NCBI GenBank assembly: GCA_963828285.1 | Contig: CAWHEB010000002.1 | Coordinates: 558,001 to 622,000, forward strand | DNA from: DAIOEK01 sp963828285 | GTDB lineage: Bacteria; Chloroflexota; Anaerolineae; Anaerolineales; Anaerolineaceae | DNA length: 64,000 bases | Reading direction: 5' to 3' | In this document: in pieces, positions 1-8,830 of the stretch | Layout of the letters: the number at the start of each line of letters is the position of its first letter | Position numbering within the stretch: position 1 is the stretch's first letter | Made by a program: the position numbers and the translations under genes | The notes under the pieces: generated by a model | The model's input: the letters and a program-made list of their open reading frames with translations, nothing else | Told to the model about the DNA's origin: nothing | The model's database searches: none

Positions 1-608
1 TGTATGGAATAATCCCGACCTTCTATTGATACTTTCAAGGGTTCCTTAATATTTGAAACATCAAAGACTTGACCGTGTATTGATAATGAAGGACTTTCTC
101 CTTGAGTTTCGTTTTTTTCAATAATATGGATTTCATTATCGTCCTGGTCCAGGTAAAGAACTGAATCAGTACTTATCAATCCATGTATGAGAACAGGTTT
201 TTTTGTCAGCTTATCAGGAAGTGCTGTGATCAACCATCCCTTATTCCGATGTTTCTCAACCTCGACAAGATTTTCAATTAATTTGATTATCCTCAAGTTT
301 TTTGCTGACAAGTATTCAATCAAGACTTCCTGGTTACCTCCACAGATCATATCAGTGGACGCAGCATCCTTACCGGTTAATTTAAATTCCTTAATAACAG
401 GTTCTTTCGAAATAAAAACTTCTTTTGCTGTAAGCATGCATCTGGCTTCCAATTGGCCACCGCCAATAGTTCCAAAGATCTTTCCATCTGAATAGATGAT
501 CATCCGTGCACCCGTCATTCTGGGCGCTGAACCATTCCGGCTTATGATGGTGGCTAAAACAACATCTTTGCCATTTTGTAAATCCAATAATAATTGTTGA
601 AATAACAT
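1..608 (-). CDS. XdhC/CoxI family protein (partial, C-terminus beyond window)
   Basis: Reading the minus strand from an ATG at 608 gives about 202 codons with no stop before the window edge. Near the N-terminus a GSAPR motif, then DGKIFGTIGGGQLE, then DMICGG match the XdhC/CoxI N-terminal domain. In studied members this protein helps insert or mature the molybdenum cofactor of xanthine dehydrogenase and related hydroxylases; here that role is only family-level. It starts 4 bp after the SagB-like gene stop at 613, so the two are probably one operon. No molybdenum hydroxylase gene is in the window, so the client enzyme is unknown. The NAD-binding C-terminal half, if present, lies outside. Confidence 0.8.
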   Translation of the reverse strand, partial: MLFQQLLLDLQNGKDVVLATIISRNGSAPRMTGARMIIYSDGKIFGTIGGGQLEARCMLTAKEVFISKEPVIKEFKLTGKDAASTDMICGGNQEVLIEYLSAKNLRIIKLIENLVEVEKHRNKGWLITALPDKLTKKPVLIHGLISTDSVLYLDQDDNEIHIIEKNETQGESPSLSIHGQVFDVSNIKEPLKVSIEGRDYSI

Positions 609-612
609 TCGA

Positions 613-1350
613 TTACCGCTTTCCTACAGTTGCGCCATAGATCATGAAATGGTCTTCACCATCAAGGTTGAAGAATTGATTGATATGCCTGTCAGTAAAG
701 GCACCAATCTCACAAACACCACAACCAATCCCCTCAGCAGCCAGGCACAGGTTTTGGCAGACGTGACCAGCGTCTAGCATCAAATAACGGTAAGCACGGG
801 TGCTGTAACGCCACACACCCCGTTCAGTAATTGCAGCCCACCAGAATGACACTGGACAGTCGCGTACTTGATGTTGGTTTTGGCAGGCTGCGCTGATTTC
901 CTCATTCAGTTTATTACCAGGTCTGATCAAAGCCAGTTTGTTCTCGATAGCCATAAATCGATATAAACCTGGTTCCAAACCGGAAACATTCGAAACAACC
1001 AGATACGTTTCCAGTGGATGCCGTGCTCCCCCCGATGGTACTGTCCGCATCGTTACCGGTCTATCAGTGACACTTTTTACTCCTTGTGTAAACCAGAGCA
1101 TTAGTGAGACTTCATCAATAGTGAGGGGGGTTGGCTGATATTTACGTAAGGTCTTTCGGATTTGCATCGTCTCCCAAAGATCTGCAACAGGATGTTCCAT
1201 GTCAGGATATTTAGGTAAGTCATAAATAGCTTCTGCTATTTCACAAGGTGTTTCGAGTGGGGGTTGTGGAAGACCTTGCGATTCTGGAGAAGGATCCATT
1301 ACTTCATGCTGAGAAGCGAATATAAAATCTTTCCCTGCTTTTGTTCCCAT
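613..1350 (-). CDS. SagB/nitroreductase-family oxidoreductase
   Basis: This 245-residue protein has the flavin reductase fold signature of the SagB/ThcOx branch of nitroreductases: an RKTLRKY motif near residue 68, PSGGARHPLE near 105, and a C-terminal stretch with GIGCGVCEIGAF. Such proteins bind FMN; some oxidise azolines in peptide natural products, others are stand-alone reductases. No YcaO cyclodehydratase or precursor peptide is nearby, so a peptide-modifying role is not supported. The start is preceded by a GGCAGGAG ribosome binding site. It probably forms an operon with the XdhC-like gene 4 bp downstream. The substrate is unknown. Confidence 0.8.
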   Translation of the reverse strand: MGTKAGKDFIFASQHEVMDPSPESQGLPQPPLETPCEIAEAIYDLPKYPDMEHPVADLWETMQIRKTLRKYQPTPLTIDEVSLMLWFTQGVKSVTDRPVTMRTVPSGGARHPLETYLVVSNVSGLEPGLYRFMAIENKLALIRPGNKLNEEISAACQNQHQVRDCPVSFWWAAITERGVWRYSTRAYRYLMLDAGHVCQNLCLAAEGIGCGVCEIGAFTDRHINQFFNLDGEDHFMIYGATVGKR

Positions 1351-1551
1351 AGCATACTCCTGCCTTTATAAGATCAATGTATTAGTTGTTATTCCGACCA
1401 ATTACTACCATTTTACACTTTAAACAGGGCAACACAGAATATGGATGATTCTCATCCATATTTCCAGATTACAAACATTGACCTCTACGCGAATCGTCAT
1501 CAATTTGTCATATTTTTAGCTTTTTTGGCATATTTATCAGGATTCATTGGG

Positions 1552-1557
1552 TATAAT
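1552..1557 (+). promoter_or_regulatory. Candidate -10 box for the cytochrome operon
   Basis: A perfect TATAAT lies 38 bp before the ATG at 1595. No good -35 box is visible at 16-18 bp, so confidence is modest. If it is used, the longer reading frame starting at 1547 would begin upstream of the transcript, which supports the start at 1595. Confidence 0.35.
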
Positions 1558-1594
1558 TAATCTGAAATTAATCTATCCTGTGGAGAACCGATTC

Positions 1595-2770
1595 ATGCAG
1601 GGAAAATTGAAAATCCTACTTCAAGTAACCTTAGTGTTAGGGTGCAGTCTGATACTCGCGAGTCTATTATTCGTTGGTAATGGCGCACCACAAACAGTTC
1701 AAGCAAAAGCAGCAAGCGACCAATCCGCCATCAAATTAACGGATATGGACAATGATACATGTCTGGCTTGCCATTCCAACGAAACTCAGAATACACAAAT
1801 AGGAACTGATACATTAAGTGTATTCGTTGATCCCAAGTTATTTGGCGAATCAGTCCATGGGATGAGCAAGGATGCCAGCAAATGCACAACATGCCATCCG
1901 GACATCACCGATTTTCCTCACCCGGAACAAACGGCATTGAGTGCCAAGGATTATTCACGGAAAGCATCCCAGGTATGCCAGAACTGCCATGGTGAACAAT
2001 TTTCGGAAGTAAAAGACTCAATTCATCAAGAAGCCGGTGATCAAGGAAATGAGGTAGCTCCTACCTGTACAGATTGCCATAACCCGCATACACAAACACA
2101 GCTCGTTGATGCAATTGGAAATTCTTTGCCTGAAAAACGGGTAAACATTCCAGGTACATGCGCAAAATGTCATAATGAGATCTTTACGGTTTACAAGGAT
2201 TCTGTACACGGAGCTGGAGTTCTAAAAGACAATAATCCTGACACACCTACTTGTACTGACTGCCACAAAGTACACGATATTCAAGGTGTGGATAATGCAT
2301 TCCGTTTGCGATCACCAGAATTATGCTCTAGTTGCCATACTAATACAGACATGATGAAGAAATACAACCTGTCTACTGCAGTGATGAGCACATATGTCTC
2401 TGATTTCCACGGAACGACAACAACGATTTTTGAAAAAACCGCGCCGGATCAATTAACCAACAAACCAGTCTGTATTGATTGTCATGGGGTACATGATATG
2501 GCTCGTGGAGACGATCCCACTAAAGGTCTGAAGGTCAAAGAAAATCTAATTCGTTCCTGTCAAAAATGCCATCCGGATGCAGGTGAAAATTTCTCAGCAT
2601 CCTGGATGAGTCATTACATCGCCAGCCCAACCAAAGCTCCGCTTGTATATTATGTAACCTTGTTTTACAAAATACTTATTCCTGTTCTTATTGGTGGTAT
2701 GGCACTTTATGTCCTTTCAGATATCGTTCGCCGTCTGATCGATAAGCGCAAAGGAGTAAAACACTCATGA
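1595..2770 (+). CDS. Membrane-anchored nonaheme cytochrome c
   Basis: The 391-residue protein has an N-terminal hydrophobic segment, nine CxxCH heme-binding motifs (CLACH, CTTCH, CQNCH, CTDCH, CAKCH, CTDCH, CSSCH, CIDCH, CQKCH) and a C-terminal transmembrane helix followed by a basic tail. It is therefore an exported, membrane-held multiheme electron carrier. The ATG at 1595 is preferred over an upstream in-frame start at 1547 because a GGAG motif sits 9 nt before it and a TATAAT box overlaps the longer form. The stop overlaps the start of the cytochrome b gene by 4 bp, so the two are translationally coupled and probably form one complex. The donor or acceptor is unknown. Confidence 0.85.
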   Translation: MQGKLKILLQVTLVLGCSLILASLLFVGNGAPQTVQAKAASDQSAIKLTDMDNDTCLACHSNETQNTQIGTDTLSVFVDPKLFGESVHGMSKDASKCTTCHPDITDFPHPEQTALSAKDYSRKASQVCQNCHGEQFSEVKDSIHQEAGDQGNEVAPTCTDCHNPHTQTQLVDAIGNSLPEKRVNIPGTCAKCHNEIFTVYKDSVHGAGVLKDNNPDTPTCTDCHKVHDIQGVDNAFRLRSPELCSSCHTNTDMMKKYNLSTAVMSTYVSDFHGTTTTIFEKTAPDQLTNKPVCIDCHGVHDMARGDDPTKGLKVKENLIRSCQKCHPDAGENFSASWMSHYIASPTKAPLVYYVTLFYKILIPVLIGGMALYVLSDIVRRLIDKRKGVKHS

Positions 2771-3999
2771 GCGAGCAGAAAAAATTCATTCTAAGGTTTG
2801 GCGTCGCTCAACGGATCGAGCATTTAGCACTTGTAATTTCGTTCACAACATTGGGTTTGACTGGATTGATCCAGAAGTTCATTGGGGCTGATATATCCCT
2901 CTTCCTCATTCGAGCTTTGGGTGGTATCGAAACAGTCAGGATCATACATCGGGTAGCGGCGATAATATTCGCAGTGGAAGTCTTGTATCATATCCTGTTA
3001 TTAGGATATTTATCCTTTGTGAAACGATCCGAATTGACCATGGCCCCGGGTGTTAAGGATATCAGGGACGGGCTACAATCTGTGGGATATAACCTGGGTA
3101 TCTCCAAGACCCGGCCTAAAATGGGCAGATACTCATTTGATGAAAAACTGGAATACTGGGCAATGATCTGGGGCGGATTGGTGATGGGCATTACTGGATT
3201 CATACTCTGGAATCCGATCATCTCAACCCGTTTCCTGCCGGGCGTGATCATTCCAGCTTCCAAAGCTGCCCATGGTGCTGAAGCTGTATTGGCTGTTCTA
3301 GCTATTCTACTCTGGCACTTCTACCATGTTCATATCAAACGATGGAACAACAGCATGATCAATGGGAAACTCAGCCGTGAGGAGATGGAAGAAGACCATC
3401 CGATAGAGTTGGAAAAACGGGAAATTCAATCAGCGACTGTGATAGACGCCAAAATTCTACAAAAACGAAAAATGATCTACTATCCCGTCGCCATAGTAGT
3501 CACAATCCTTGGATTTATTGGAATTTACCTTTGGCTAACTACTGAAGTCACTTCGATCACAACCCTGCCACCTGCGGAGAGAATAGCTGTAGTATCTACT
3601 CGAGTTCCAACGTCAACACCTACACTTGAACCAACCTCGACTCCGACTGCTACACCCATACCTGCTCCCACTGCCTTACCCGAACCCACATCTAGTGGAG
3701 ACGTCGCTCCAGTATTACCGACAGAGCTTCCCGTTTTCGCAGAAAGTTGGAAAAGTTCCATTGGAGCAATAATTACTGGGCAATGCGGAATGTGCCACGG
3801 TCAATCTGGAGGTTTATCTTTGGATAGTTATACATCTGCCATGGCTGGTGGCAAATCCGGTCCTGGTTTTACACCAGGAGATCTAACCAAGAGCAGTATC
3901 TACCAGATACAATTGGCTGGAAATCATCCAGGACAATTTTCTCCATCAGATCTTGAGATCATCAAACTATGGATTGAAGCTGGCGCGTCTGAAAATTAA
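2767..3999 (+). CDS. Cytochrome b561-like membrane protein fused to a c-type heme domain
   Basis: Of 410 residues, the first 220 or so hold about four transmembrane helices with histidines placed like b-type heme ligands (RIEHLA, RIIHRVA, LYHILL, KAAHGAE, WHFYHVH), resembling the membrane cytochrome b subunits of formate dehydrogenases and hydrogenases. Another helix near residue 240 is followed by a Thr/Pro-rich linker (about 275-315) and a C-terminal domain with one CGMCH heme motif. The likely role is to pass electrons between the quinone pool and the nine-heme cytochrome encoded just upstream. The fusion of b- and c-type parts through a TPT-type linker is notable. A terminator follows 14 bp after the stop. 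Confidence 0.8.
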   Translation: MSEQKKFILRFGVAQRIEHLALVISFTTLGLTGLIQKFIGADISLFLIRALGGIETVRIIHRVAAIIFAVEVLYHILLLGYLSFVKRSELTMAPGVKDIRDGLQSVGYNLGISKTRPKMGRYSFDEKLEYWAMIWGGLVMGITGFILWNPIISTRFLPGVIIPASKAAHGAEAVLAVLAILLWHFYHVHIKRWNNSMINGKLSREEMEEDHPIELEKREIQSATVIDAKILQKRKMIYYPVAIVVTILGFIGIYLWLTTEVTSITTLPPAERIAVVSTRVPTSTPTLEPTSTPTATPIPAPTALPEPTSSGDVAPVLPTELPVFAESWKSSIGAIITGQCGMCHGQSGGLSLDSYTSAMAGGKSGPGFTPGDLTKSSIYQIQLAGNHPGQFSPSDLEIIKLWIEAGASEN

Positions 4000-4012
4000 A
4001 TTCGTAATCGAG

Positions 4013-4043
4013 AAAAAGCCTTCCACCCTGGAAGGCTTTTTCT
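4013..4043 (+). terminator. Intrinsic terminator after the cytochrome operon
   Basis: A 13-bp perfect stem (AAAAAGCCTTCCA paired with TGGAAGGCTTTTT) with a CCC loop ends in a T-run, directly after the cytochrome b gene. Confidence 0.9.
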
Positions 4044-4137
4044 GTTGAATGAGTGTCTTCCTTACAGGTAGAGTGTTAATATTTTGGTAAAATACCATCA
4101 CATCACTTTTATTAATTTAAGAGAATAGGGGAATACA

Positions 4138-4974
4138 TTGATCAAAGTTGCTGGTAATTGGGTTCTAATTACAGGAGGATCCAGCGGAATTGGATTATCT
4201 CTAGCCAAACTTTTTGCCCGGCAAGGTGCAAATGTCGCCATCCTAGCCAGAAGAAAAGAATTGCTGGACTTGTCGGTTGTAGAGATCAAAAAGCAAGCAA
4301 AATCTGCCGATCAAGTGGTTATTGCATATCAGTGCGATGTTTCCAATGAACAATCGATCAGGTCAGTCATGTCCGAATTCGAAAATTCGTATGGATCCCC
4401 GTTGATCCTGGTAAATTCTGCTGGCATATCCTATCCGGGCGAATTCCATGAAATAAGCTATGAAACCATCAAAGAACAAATGGATGTGAACTATCTTGGT
4501 ACCGCATACACAATCCGGGCAGCCATTCTCGGGATGATCCAACAAGGAAGAGGATATATCGTAAACATCTCTTCAATGGCAGGAGTGATTGGAACATATG
4601 GCTACAGCGCTTATGGGGCTAGTAAGTATGCAGTAAGGGGATTGTCAGACGTCCTCCGGTCTGAATATAAACTTAAAGGAATTAAGGTATTTGTTGTCTT
4701 CCCACCCGATACAGACACTCCGCAATTAGCTTTTGAAAAAGATCTAAAACCAGAAATTACCGCACAGCTTGCTGAAAACAGCGGTCTCATGCAGCCAGAC
4801 GAAGTTGCAAACATCATTTGGAAAGATATGAACAGAGGACGATACACGATTATCCCCGGATTTAACAGTTGGTTCTTATATAGATTGTCAAGTTTACTTG
4901 GTGACATGACTTATTTCGTTATGGATCTCATGGTTCAAAGTGCAATCATCTCTATTCAAAAACGCAAGAAGTAA
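4138..4974 (+). CDS. Short-chain dehydrogenase resembling 3-ketodihydrosphingosine reductase
   Basis: A 278-residue classical SDR: Rossmann motif TGGSSGIG at residues 12-19, NISSMAG near 145, and the catalytic pair Y159-x3-K163. The segment PPDTDTP after the active site is a hallmark of 3-ketodihydrosphingosine reductases (KDSR/TSC10), as is a hydrophobic C-terminal region ending in a basic tail. The expected reaction is NADPH-dependent reduction of 3-ketosphinganine to sphinganine. The start is TTG, supported by AGGGG 6 nt upstream; there is no ATG at a comparable place. The next gene, 11 bp downstream, encodes the enzyme that would make the substrate. A different keto-lipid reductase remains possible. 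Confidence 0.75.
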   Translation: MIKVAGNWVLITGGSSGIGLSLAKLFARQGANVAILARRKELLDLSVVEIKKQAKSADQVVIAYQCDVSNEQSIRSVMSEFENSYGSPLILVNSAGISYPGEFHEISYETIKEQMDVNYLGTAYTIRAAILGMIQQGRGYIVNISSMAGVIGTYGYSAYGASKYAVRGLSDVLRSEYKLKGIKVFVVFPPDTDTPQLAFEKDLKPEITAQLAENSGLMQPDEVANIIWKDMNRGRYTIIPGFNSWFLYRLSSLLGDMTYFVMDLMVQSAIISIQKRKK

Positions 4975-4985
4975 AAGGTGCAATC

Positions 4986-5861
4986 ATGGATATTTTTCAG
5001 AAGTGTTTCGACTATCAAGATGTAAAGAACGCCAAGGCAACAGGGATATATCCGTTCTTCATTCCCCTGACTGAGAATGAAGGGACTGTTGCCGAATTTC
5101 ATGGTCATAAATTGATCATGTGTGGATCTAATAACTATCTTGGATTGACCACCCATCCAAAAGTGAAGGAAGCCGCGATTGAAGCCATCAAAAGATATGG
5201 CACATCTTGTACCGGGTCCAGATTCTTGAATGGAACACTGGAGCTGCATGAACAATTGGAATCTGAACTCGCAGAATGGGTTGGCAAGAAAGCTGCCCTT
5301 TGTTTCTCGACCGGTATGCAAGTAAACCTTGGCGTTGTCAGCGCTCTTGTCGTTCGTGGGGATACAGTGATCCTGGATAAGGACGACCATGCTTCCATTG
5401 TAGATGGCGCCCGATTAGGTTTTGGAAAAATCGAACGCTTCATCCATAATGATCTTGAACACCTTGAACGAACTTTATCATTTATTCCGGAAGCATCGGG
5501 AAAATTAGTCGTAGTTGACGGATTATTTTCCATGGAAGGTGATCTGGCGCCTCTCCCGGCAATGGTTCCCATCCTAAAAAAATATAACGCACGGTTAATG
5601 GTTGATGATGCCCATGGAATGGGTGTCATGGGTGGTGGGCACGGAACTTCCGCCGAATTGGGAGTGACAGATCAGGTCGATCTGATCATGTCCACTTTTT
5701 CCAAATCTTTTGCATCATTAGGTGGATTCATTGCCGGTGATGAGGATGTAGTGTCATTTATTAAACATCACGCCCGCTCCCTAATTTTCAGTGCGAGTAT
5801 CACACCCGCAAGCGCTGCCGCGGCTCTGGCATCGCTCGCATGTCATGAGAACAGAACCTGA
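4986..5861 (+). CDS. spt: Serine palmitoyltransferase-like alpha-oxoamine synthase, N-terminal part (frame broken)
   Basis: This frame covers the first ~284 correct residues of a PLP-dependent alpha-oxoamine synthase. Visible landmarks are SNNYLGL, CTGSRFLNGT, VDDAHGMG and the PLP lysine K240 in TFSKSFASLGG. The pattern fits bacterial serine palmitoyltransferase (L-serine + palmitoyl-CoA to 3-ketosphinganine), although KBL, BioF and CAI-1 synthases share the fold. The pairing with a KDSR-like reductase favours the sphingolipid reading. An extra base at about 5838 shifts the frame so that the ORF ends in ten wrong residues; the rest of the protein continues in another frame to 6165. The joined length of about 392 residues is normal for the family. 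Confidence 0.8.
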   Translation: MDIFQKCFDYQDVKNAKATGIYPFFIPLTENEGTVAEFHGHKLIMCGSNNYLGLTTHPKVKEAAIEAIKRYGTSCTGSRFLNGTLELHEQLESELAEWVGKKAALCFSTGMQVNLGVVSALVVRGDTVILDKDDHASIVDGARLGFGKIERFIHNDLEHLERTLSFIPEASGKLVVVDGLFSMEGDLAPLPAMVPILKKYNARLMVDDAHGMGVMGGGHGTSAELGVTDQVDLIMSTFSKSFASLGGFIAGDEDVVSFIKHHARSLIFSASITPASAAAALASLACHENRT

Positions 5862-6165
5862 ACGTTCCGCCAATGTCCTCAAGAATGCTGAAAAGATGAG
5901 ATCAGGTTTTCGGTCTTTAGGATTTAATATCGGGAATTCCGTTTCACCAATCGTCCCCGTGATTATTGGGGATGATCAATTAACGTTCATGATGTGGAAA
6001 ACCCTATTTGATGAGGGCGTATTCGTTAACCCAGTCATCTCACCGGCAACACCAATCGGTCACCAACTCCTCCGAACAAGTTACATGGCTACCCATACGA
6101 CTGAACAGCTTGATAAAGTACTGGAAATCTTTGGGAATGTTGGTAAAAAATTGGGGGTAATCTAA
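5845..6165 (+). CDS. spt: Serine palmitoyltransferase-like enzyme, C-terminal part after the frame break
   Basis: This is the remainder of the alpha-oxoamine synthase from the frame above. It contains the family's C-terminal domain, including SPIVPVIIGD, VFVNPVISPATP and an LLRTSYMATHT segment near the end, where these enzymes hold a conserved arginine. Removing the G at 5838 joins the two parts without loss. It ends 36 bp before a strong terminator. It is unlikely to be an independent gene: it has no ribosome binding site and begins mid-fold. Confidence 0.75.
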   Translation: MRTEPERSANVLKNAEKMRSGFRSLGFNIGNSVSPIVPVIIGDDQLTFMMWKTLFDEGVFVNPVISPATPIGHQLLRTSYMATHTTEQLDKVLEIFGNVGKKLGVI

Positions 6166-6201
6166 CTGAATTTTGGTCCAATAAAACTATTTGCCTTACA
6201 T

Positions 6202-6237
6202 AAAAAAACACGACGCTTTGAGCGTCGTGTTTTTTTA
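6202..6237. terminator. Bidirectional intrinsic terminator
   Basis: An ACACGACGCT/AGCGTCGTGT stem with a TTG loop is flanked by A- and T-runs on either side, between the converging sphingolipid-type genes and the zinc-ribbon gene. It can serve both strands. Confidence 0.9.
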
Positions 6238-6262
6238 TTATATCTTGCGGGTATTTGTTATT

Positions 6263-7219
6263 TCAAACTTTTCTTAGTCTGGTACCACAAATCCTGCAAA
6301 ACAAGTCTCCGGATTCTGCACGCTGACCACATTCGTGACAGTAATTATGATCTTCTTCTCCATCCAGGATTGCCTTGAATGTACGTTTATGCCGTTTTTC
6401 GGCAGAATCTACCATATTTAGTTTCCGTTGGTTGAATGACAAAAACCACCATATTCCACCCGAGATGATGATGACGAACAATACAGCGGTCAACCATGGC
6501 ATAAATTCTTTTAAAGTAGATCTTCCTAAGGTTTGGTCATTTAATGGACCTGACGCAGATACTTTTAATTGCTCGATACTTAGTGTATCTTCGGCTTTGT
6601 CATATTGCATCTGGATACTAAAGGATGTCCCTTGCGGTACTGATCCCAGTTTTGCATAATAATAGTAAACGCCGTTCTCGCCTTTTTGAGGGCTGCCTAA
6701 GTTGGGCTTGATCGACATATTCGAAGCACCCAAGGGCTGTTCGATATGAATGGATAAGTTCTGAATCTCAAAATCTCCACTCCAATCATATGCGTATTCC
6801 CGTTGTGTTCCTACCTTCGTTAACTGTGGATCATAGTACTCCAGTTGAATTTCAGGACCCGGAGAGATCATGGTCACTTCAATCCATTCGCCTGAAGGTT
6901 GAGTTGTATATTTAAGATCATACATATTGCCATCCGCCGGATCCACCCAGGCAGCGGCATTTGGTTGTTTTGCCCTTGCCGGGATGCGTATGGTTAGAGT
7001 TTCCGGCAGTTTGGTTTCTGCAGAAATGACGATATGGTAAATAACCAGTACAGAAGGTTCATCGAATTCCGGTCTTAGGTCAACTTCCAATACAGCCAGT
7101 GTATTCGGTTGGTCTGGTGCAGTCCCCTGCGCAACGGCTGACTGAAATGGAAGTAATACCGCTAATGAAAAAATAAGTAAAAGTAAGGTCCGCTTCATTG
7201 TTCTCACCAATTTTTCCAT
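6263..7219 (-). CDS. Secreted/membrane protein with C-terminal zinc ribbon
   Basis: The 318-residue product has a signal peptide ending near SAVAQ, a large extracytoplasmic region of beta-rich character (about 30-235), one transmembrane helix (about 243-263), and a cytoplasmic tail with a CHEC...CRIC zinc-ribbon motif. The function is not recognised. An internal ATG at 7198 (seven codons in) would leave a more typical signal peptide and is an alternative start. It lies downstream of metK on the same strand but behind a terminator, so it is probably expressed separately. Confidence 0.7.
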   Translation of the reverse strand: MEKLVRTMKRTLLLLIFSLAVLLPFQSAVAQGTAPDQPNTLAVLEVDLRPEFDEPSVLVIYHIVISAETKLPETLTIRIPARAKQPNAAAWVDPADGNMYDLKYTTQPSGEWIEVTMISPGPEIQLEYYDPQLTKVGTQREYAYDWSGDFEIQNLSIHIEQPLGASNMSIKPNLGSPQKGENGVYYYYAKLGSVPQGTSFSIQMQYDKAEDTLSIEQLKVSASGPLNDQTLGRSTLKEFMPWLTAVLFVIIISGGIWWFLSFNQRKLNMVDSAEKRHKRTFKAILDGEEDHNYCHECGQRAESGDLFCRICGTRLRKV

Positions 7220-7250
7220 TGATTATACCTTCCCATTTGGAAACCAAATA

Positions 7251-7281
7251 TAAAAAACCTCCAACAAAAAAGTTGGAGGTT
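7251..7281 (-). terminator. Intrinsic terminator after metK
   Basis: On the minus strand AACCTCCAAC pairs with GTTGGAGGTT around a T-rich loop and is followed by TTTTTTA. It lies between the metK stop and the zinc-ribbon gene. Confidence 0.85.
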
Positions 7282-7301
7282 CGAATTAAGTACATAGATA
7301 T

Positions 7302-8514
7302 TTAGATCTTAGCAGCAGTACGAAGGTCAGCGACTTTATTGGTAATTTCCCAGGTGAAATCAGGTTCTTCACGACCGAAATGACCGTACGCTGCAGTCTG
7401 GCGATAGATCGGACGTCGTAAATTGAGGTCATGAAGGATGGCACCAGGACGAAGATCAAATACTTCGCTGACGATAATTGCGATTCTCTGGTCGTCTATT
7501 TTACCGGTACCAAATGTTTCAACATTTATGCTCAGTGGTCTGGCAACACCGATGGCATAAGCGACCTGGATTTCGCAACGATCAGCTAACCCGGCGGCAA
7601 CAACGTTCTTTGCCACCCATCGGGCAGCATAGGCACCGGAACGATCAACTTTTGTGGGGTCTTTTCCTGAGAATGCTCCACCGCCGTGTCTACCCATTCC
7701 ACCATATGTATCCACGATGATTTTACGACCTGTTACACCGGCATCACCCATTGGACCACCGATAACAAAACGGCCGGTAGGATTAACGAATACCTTCAGG
7801 TTTTCATCCACCAGGTTTTCTGGGATCACTGGATTGATAATGTATTCTCGGACAGCTTCTGCAATATCAGCATGCGAAATTTCTGGTGCATGTTGTGTAC
7901 TGATCAAAACGGTATCGATCCTCTTGGGTTTACCAAACTCGTATTGAACAGTAACCTGACTTTTTCCATCTGGACGTAGCCAGGGGAGTTCTTTTGTTTT
8001 TCGACTTAATGCTAACTGACGGGTCAGCTTATGGGAATAATAAATAGGCGCTGGCATGAGCACGTCGGTTTCGTTACAGGCATATCCGAACATCATTCCC
8101 TGGTCGCCCGCGCCAATTGCTTCAATCTCTTTTTCTGACATTTTGCCATCTTTCGCTTCGAGTGCTTTATCCACTCCCATGGCAATGTCATGGCTCTGCT
8201 CAGCAATAGCTACCTGAACCGCACAGGTATTTCCATCAAAACCCTTATCGGTGTTATCGTATCCAATATCTTTAACTACACCACGAACGAGTGAATTAAA
8301 ATTGATATCAGCATGTGTGGTAATTTCGCCAAGGATCATAACAAAGCCGGTCTTTGTTGCAGTTTCACAAGCAACCCGGCTGTAGTTATCTTCGGCTAAA
8401 CATGCATCAAGGACAGCATCGCTGACCTGGTCGCATAGTTTATCCGGATGTCCCTCAGTTACCGATTTCAGATGTGAAAAGGTACTTTGGAGAAGACATA
8501 AAAGTGGTGGTCAT
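7302..8514 (-). CDS. metK: S-adenosylmethionine synthetase (frame broken near the N-terminus)
   Basis: The product makes S-adenosylmethionine from methionine and ATP. Read with one base removed, the N-terminus gives YLFTSESVTEGHPDKLCDQ, the family ATP-binding start, followed by ETATKTG and MILGEITT; further on GAGDQGMMFGYA and the GGGAFSGKDPTKVDRS loop are intact. The frame is interrupted by an extra A in an AAA run (plus-strand TTT at 8466-8468), so the uninterrupted ORF covers only 7302-8339. The start at 8514 has AGGAG 8 nt upstream. The joined length is about 403 residues, typical of MetK. As the gene is normally essential and has a SAM riboswitch, a sequencing error is the likely cause of the break. 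Confidence 0.92.
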
Positions 8515-8531
8515 GGTTCACGCTCCTAAAT

Positions 8532-8566
8532 AAAAAGTTTGCCCGACGGAGTTTTGAGGGGCAAAC
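8532..8566 (-). terminator. Expression-platform terminator of the SAM riboswitch
   Basis: On the minus strand GTTTGCCC and GGGCAAAC form the stem, followed by a run of five T, just upstream of the metK ribosome binding site. An alternative AACGA/TCGTT hairpin (8564-8579) overlaps its 5' arm, as expected for a switch that chooses between termination and read-through. Confidence 0.85.
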
Positions 8567-8587
8567 GATCTTTGTCGTTCGGCTGCC

Positions 8588-8701
<114 letters not shown>

Positions 8702-8727
8702 CCGTTAAGGGCTATTTAATTACGCAC

Positions 8728-8733
8728 ATTATA
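8728..8733 (-). promoter_or_regulatory. Candidate -10 box of the metK leader
   Basis: A TATAAT on the minus strand lies 29 bp upstream of the start of the SAM-I aptamer. The -35 region (about 8751-8757) is a poor match, so this is a tentative promoter. Confidence 0.4.
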
Positions 8734-8791
8734 TCACAAATCTTTATGGTAATTTCATGGTATGAATGGTTCTTATACATTAAACTACCTA

Positions 8792-8800
8792 TGTTATAAT
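8792..8800 (+). promoter_or_regulatory. Extended -10 promoter of the MASE1/GGDEF sensor gene
   Basis: TGTTATAAT is an exact extended -10 element. Transcription from about 8807 would start downstream of the first in-frame ATG at 8762 and so argues for a start at 8831 (TTG) or 8852 (GTG). Confidence 0.5.
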
Positions 8801-8830
8801 TTTTTGCTACCGTTTGGGCTGGGGGAACAA

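Noticed and set aside
187..495. Plus-strand ORF of 102 residues
   Set aside because: It lies opposite the XdhC-like gene, which has clear family motifs on the minus strand; no ribosome binding site or family.
3525..3761. Minus-strand Val/Gly-rich ORF
   Set aside because: A shadow of the Thr/Pro linker in the cytochrome b/c gene; repeated ACN/CCN codons read in reverse give GV/VG strings.
4986..6165. Reading the synthase as KBL (glycine C-acetyltransferase) or BioF
   Set aside because: Kept as an alternative only: no threonine dehydrogenase or biotin gene is near, while a KDSR-like reductase is adjacent.
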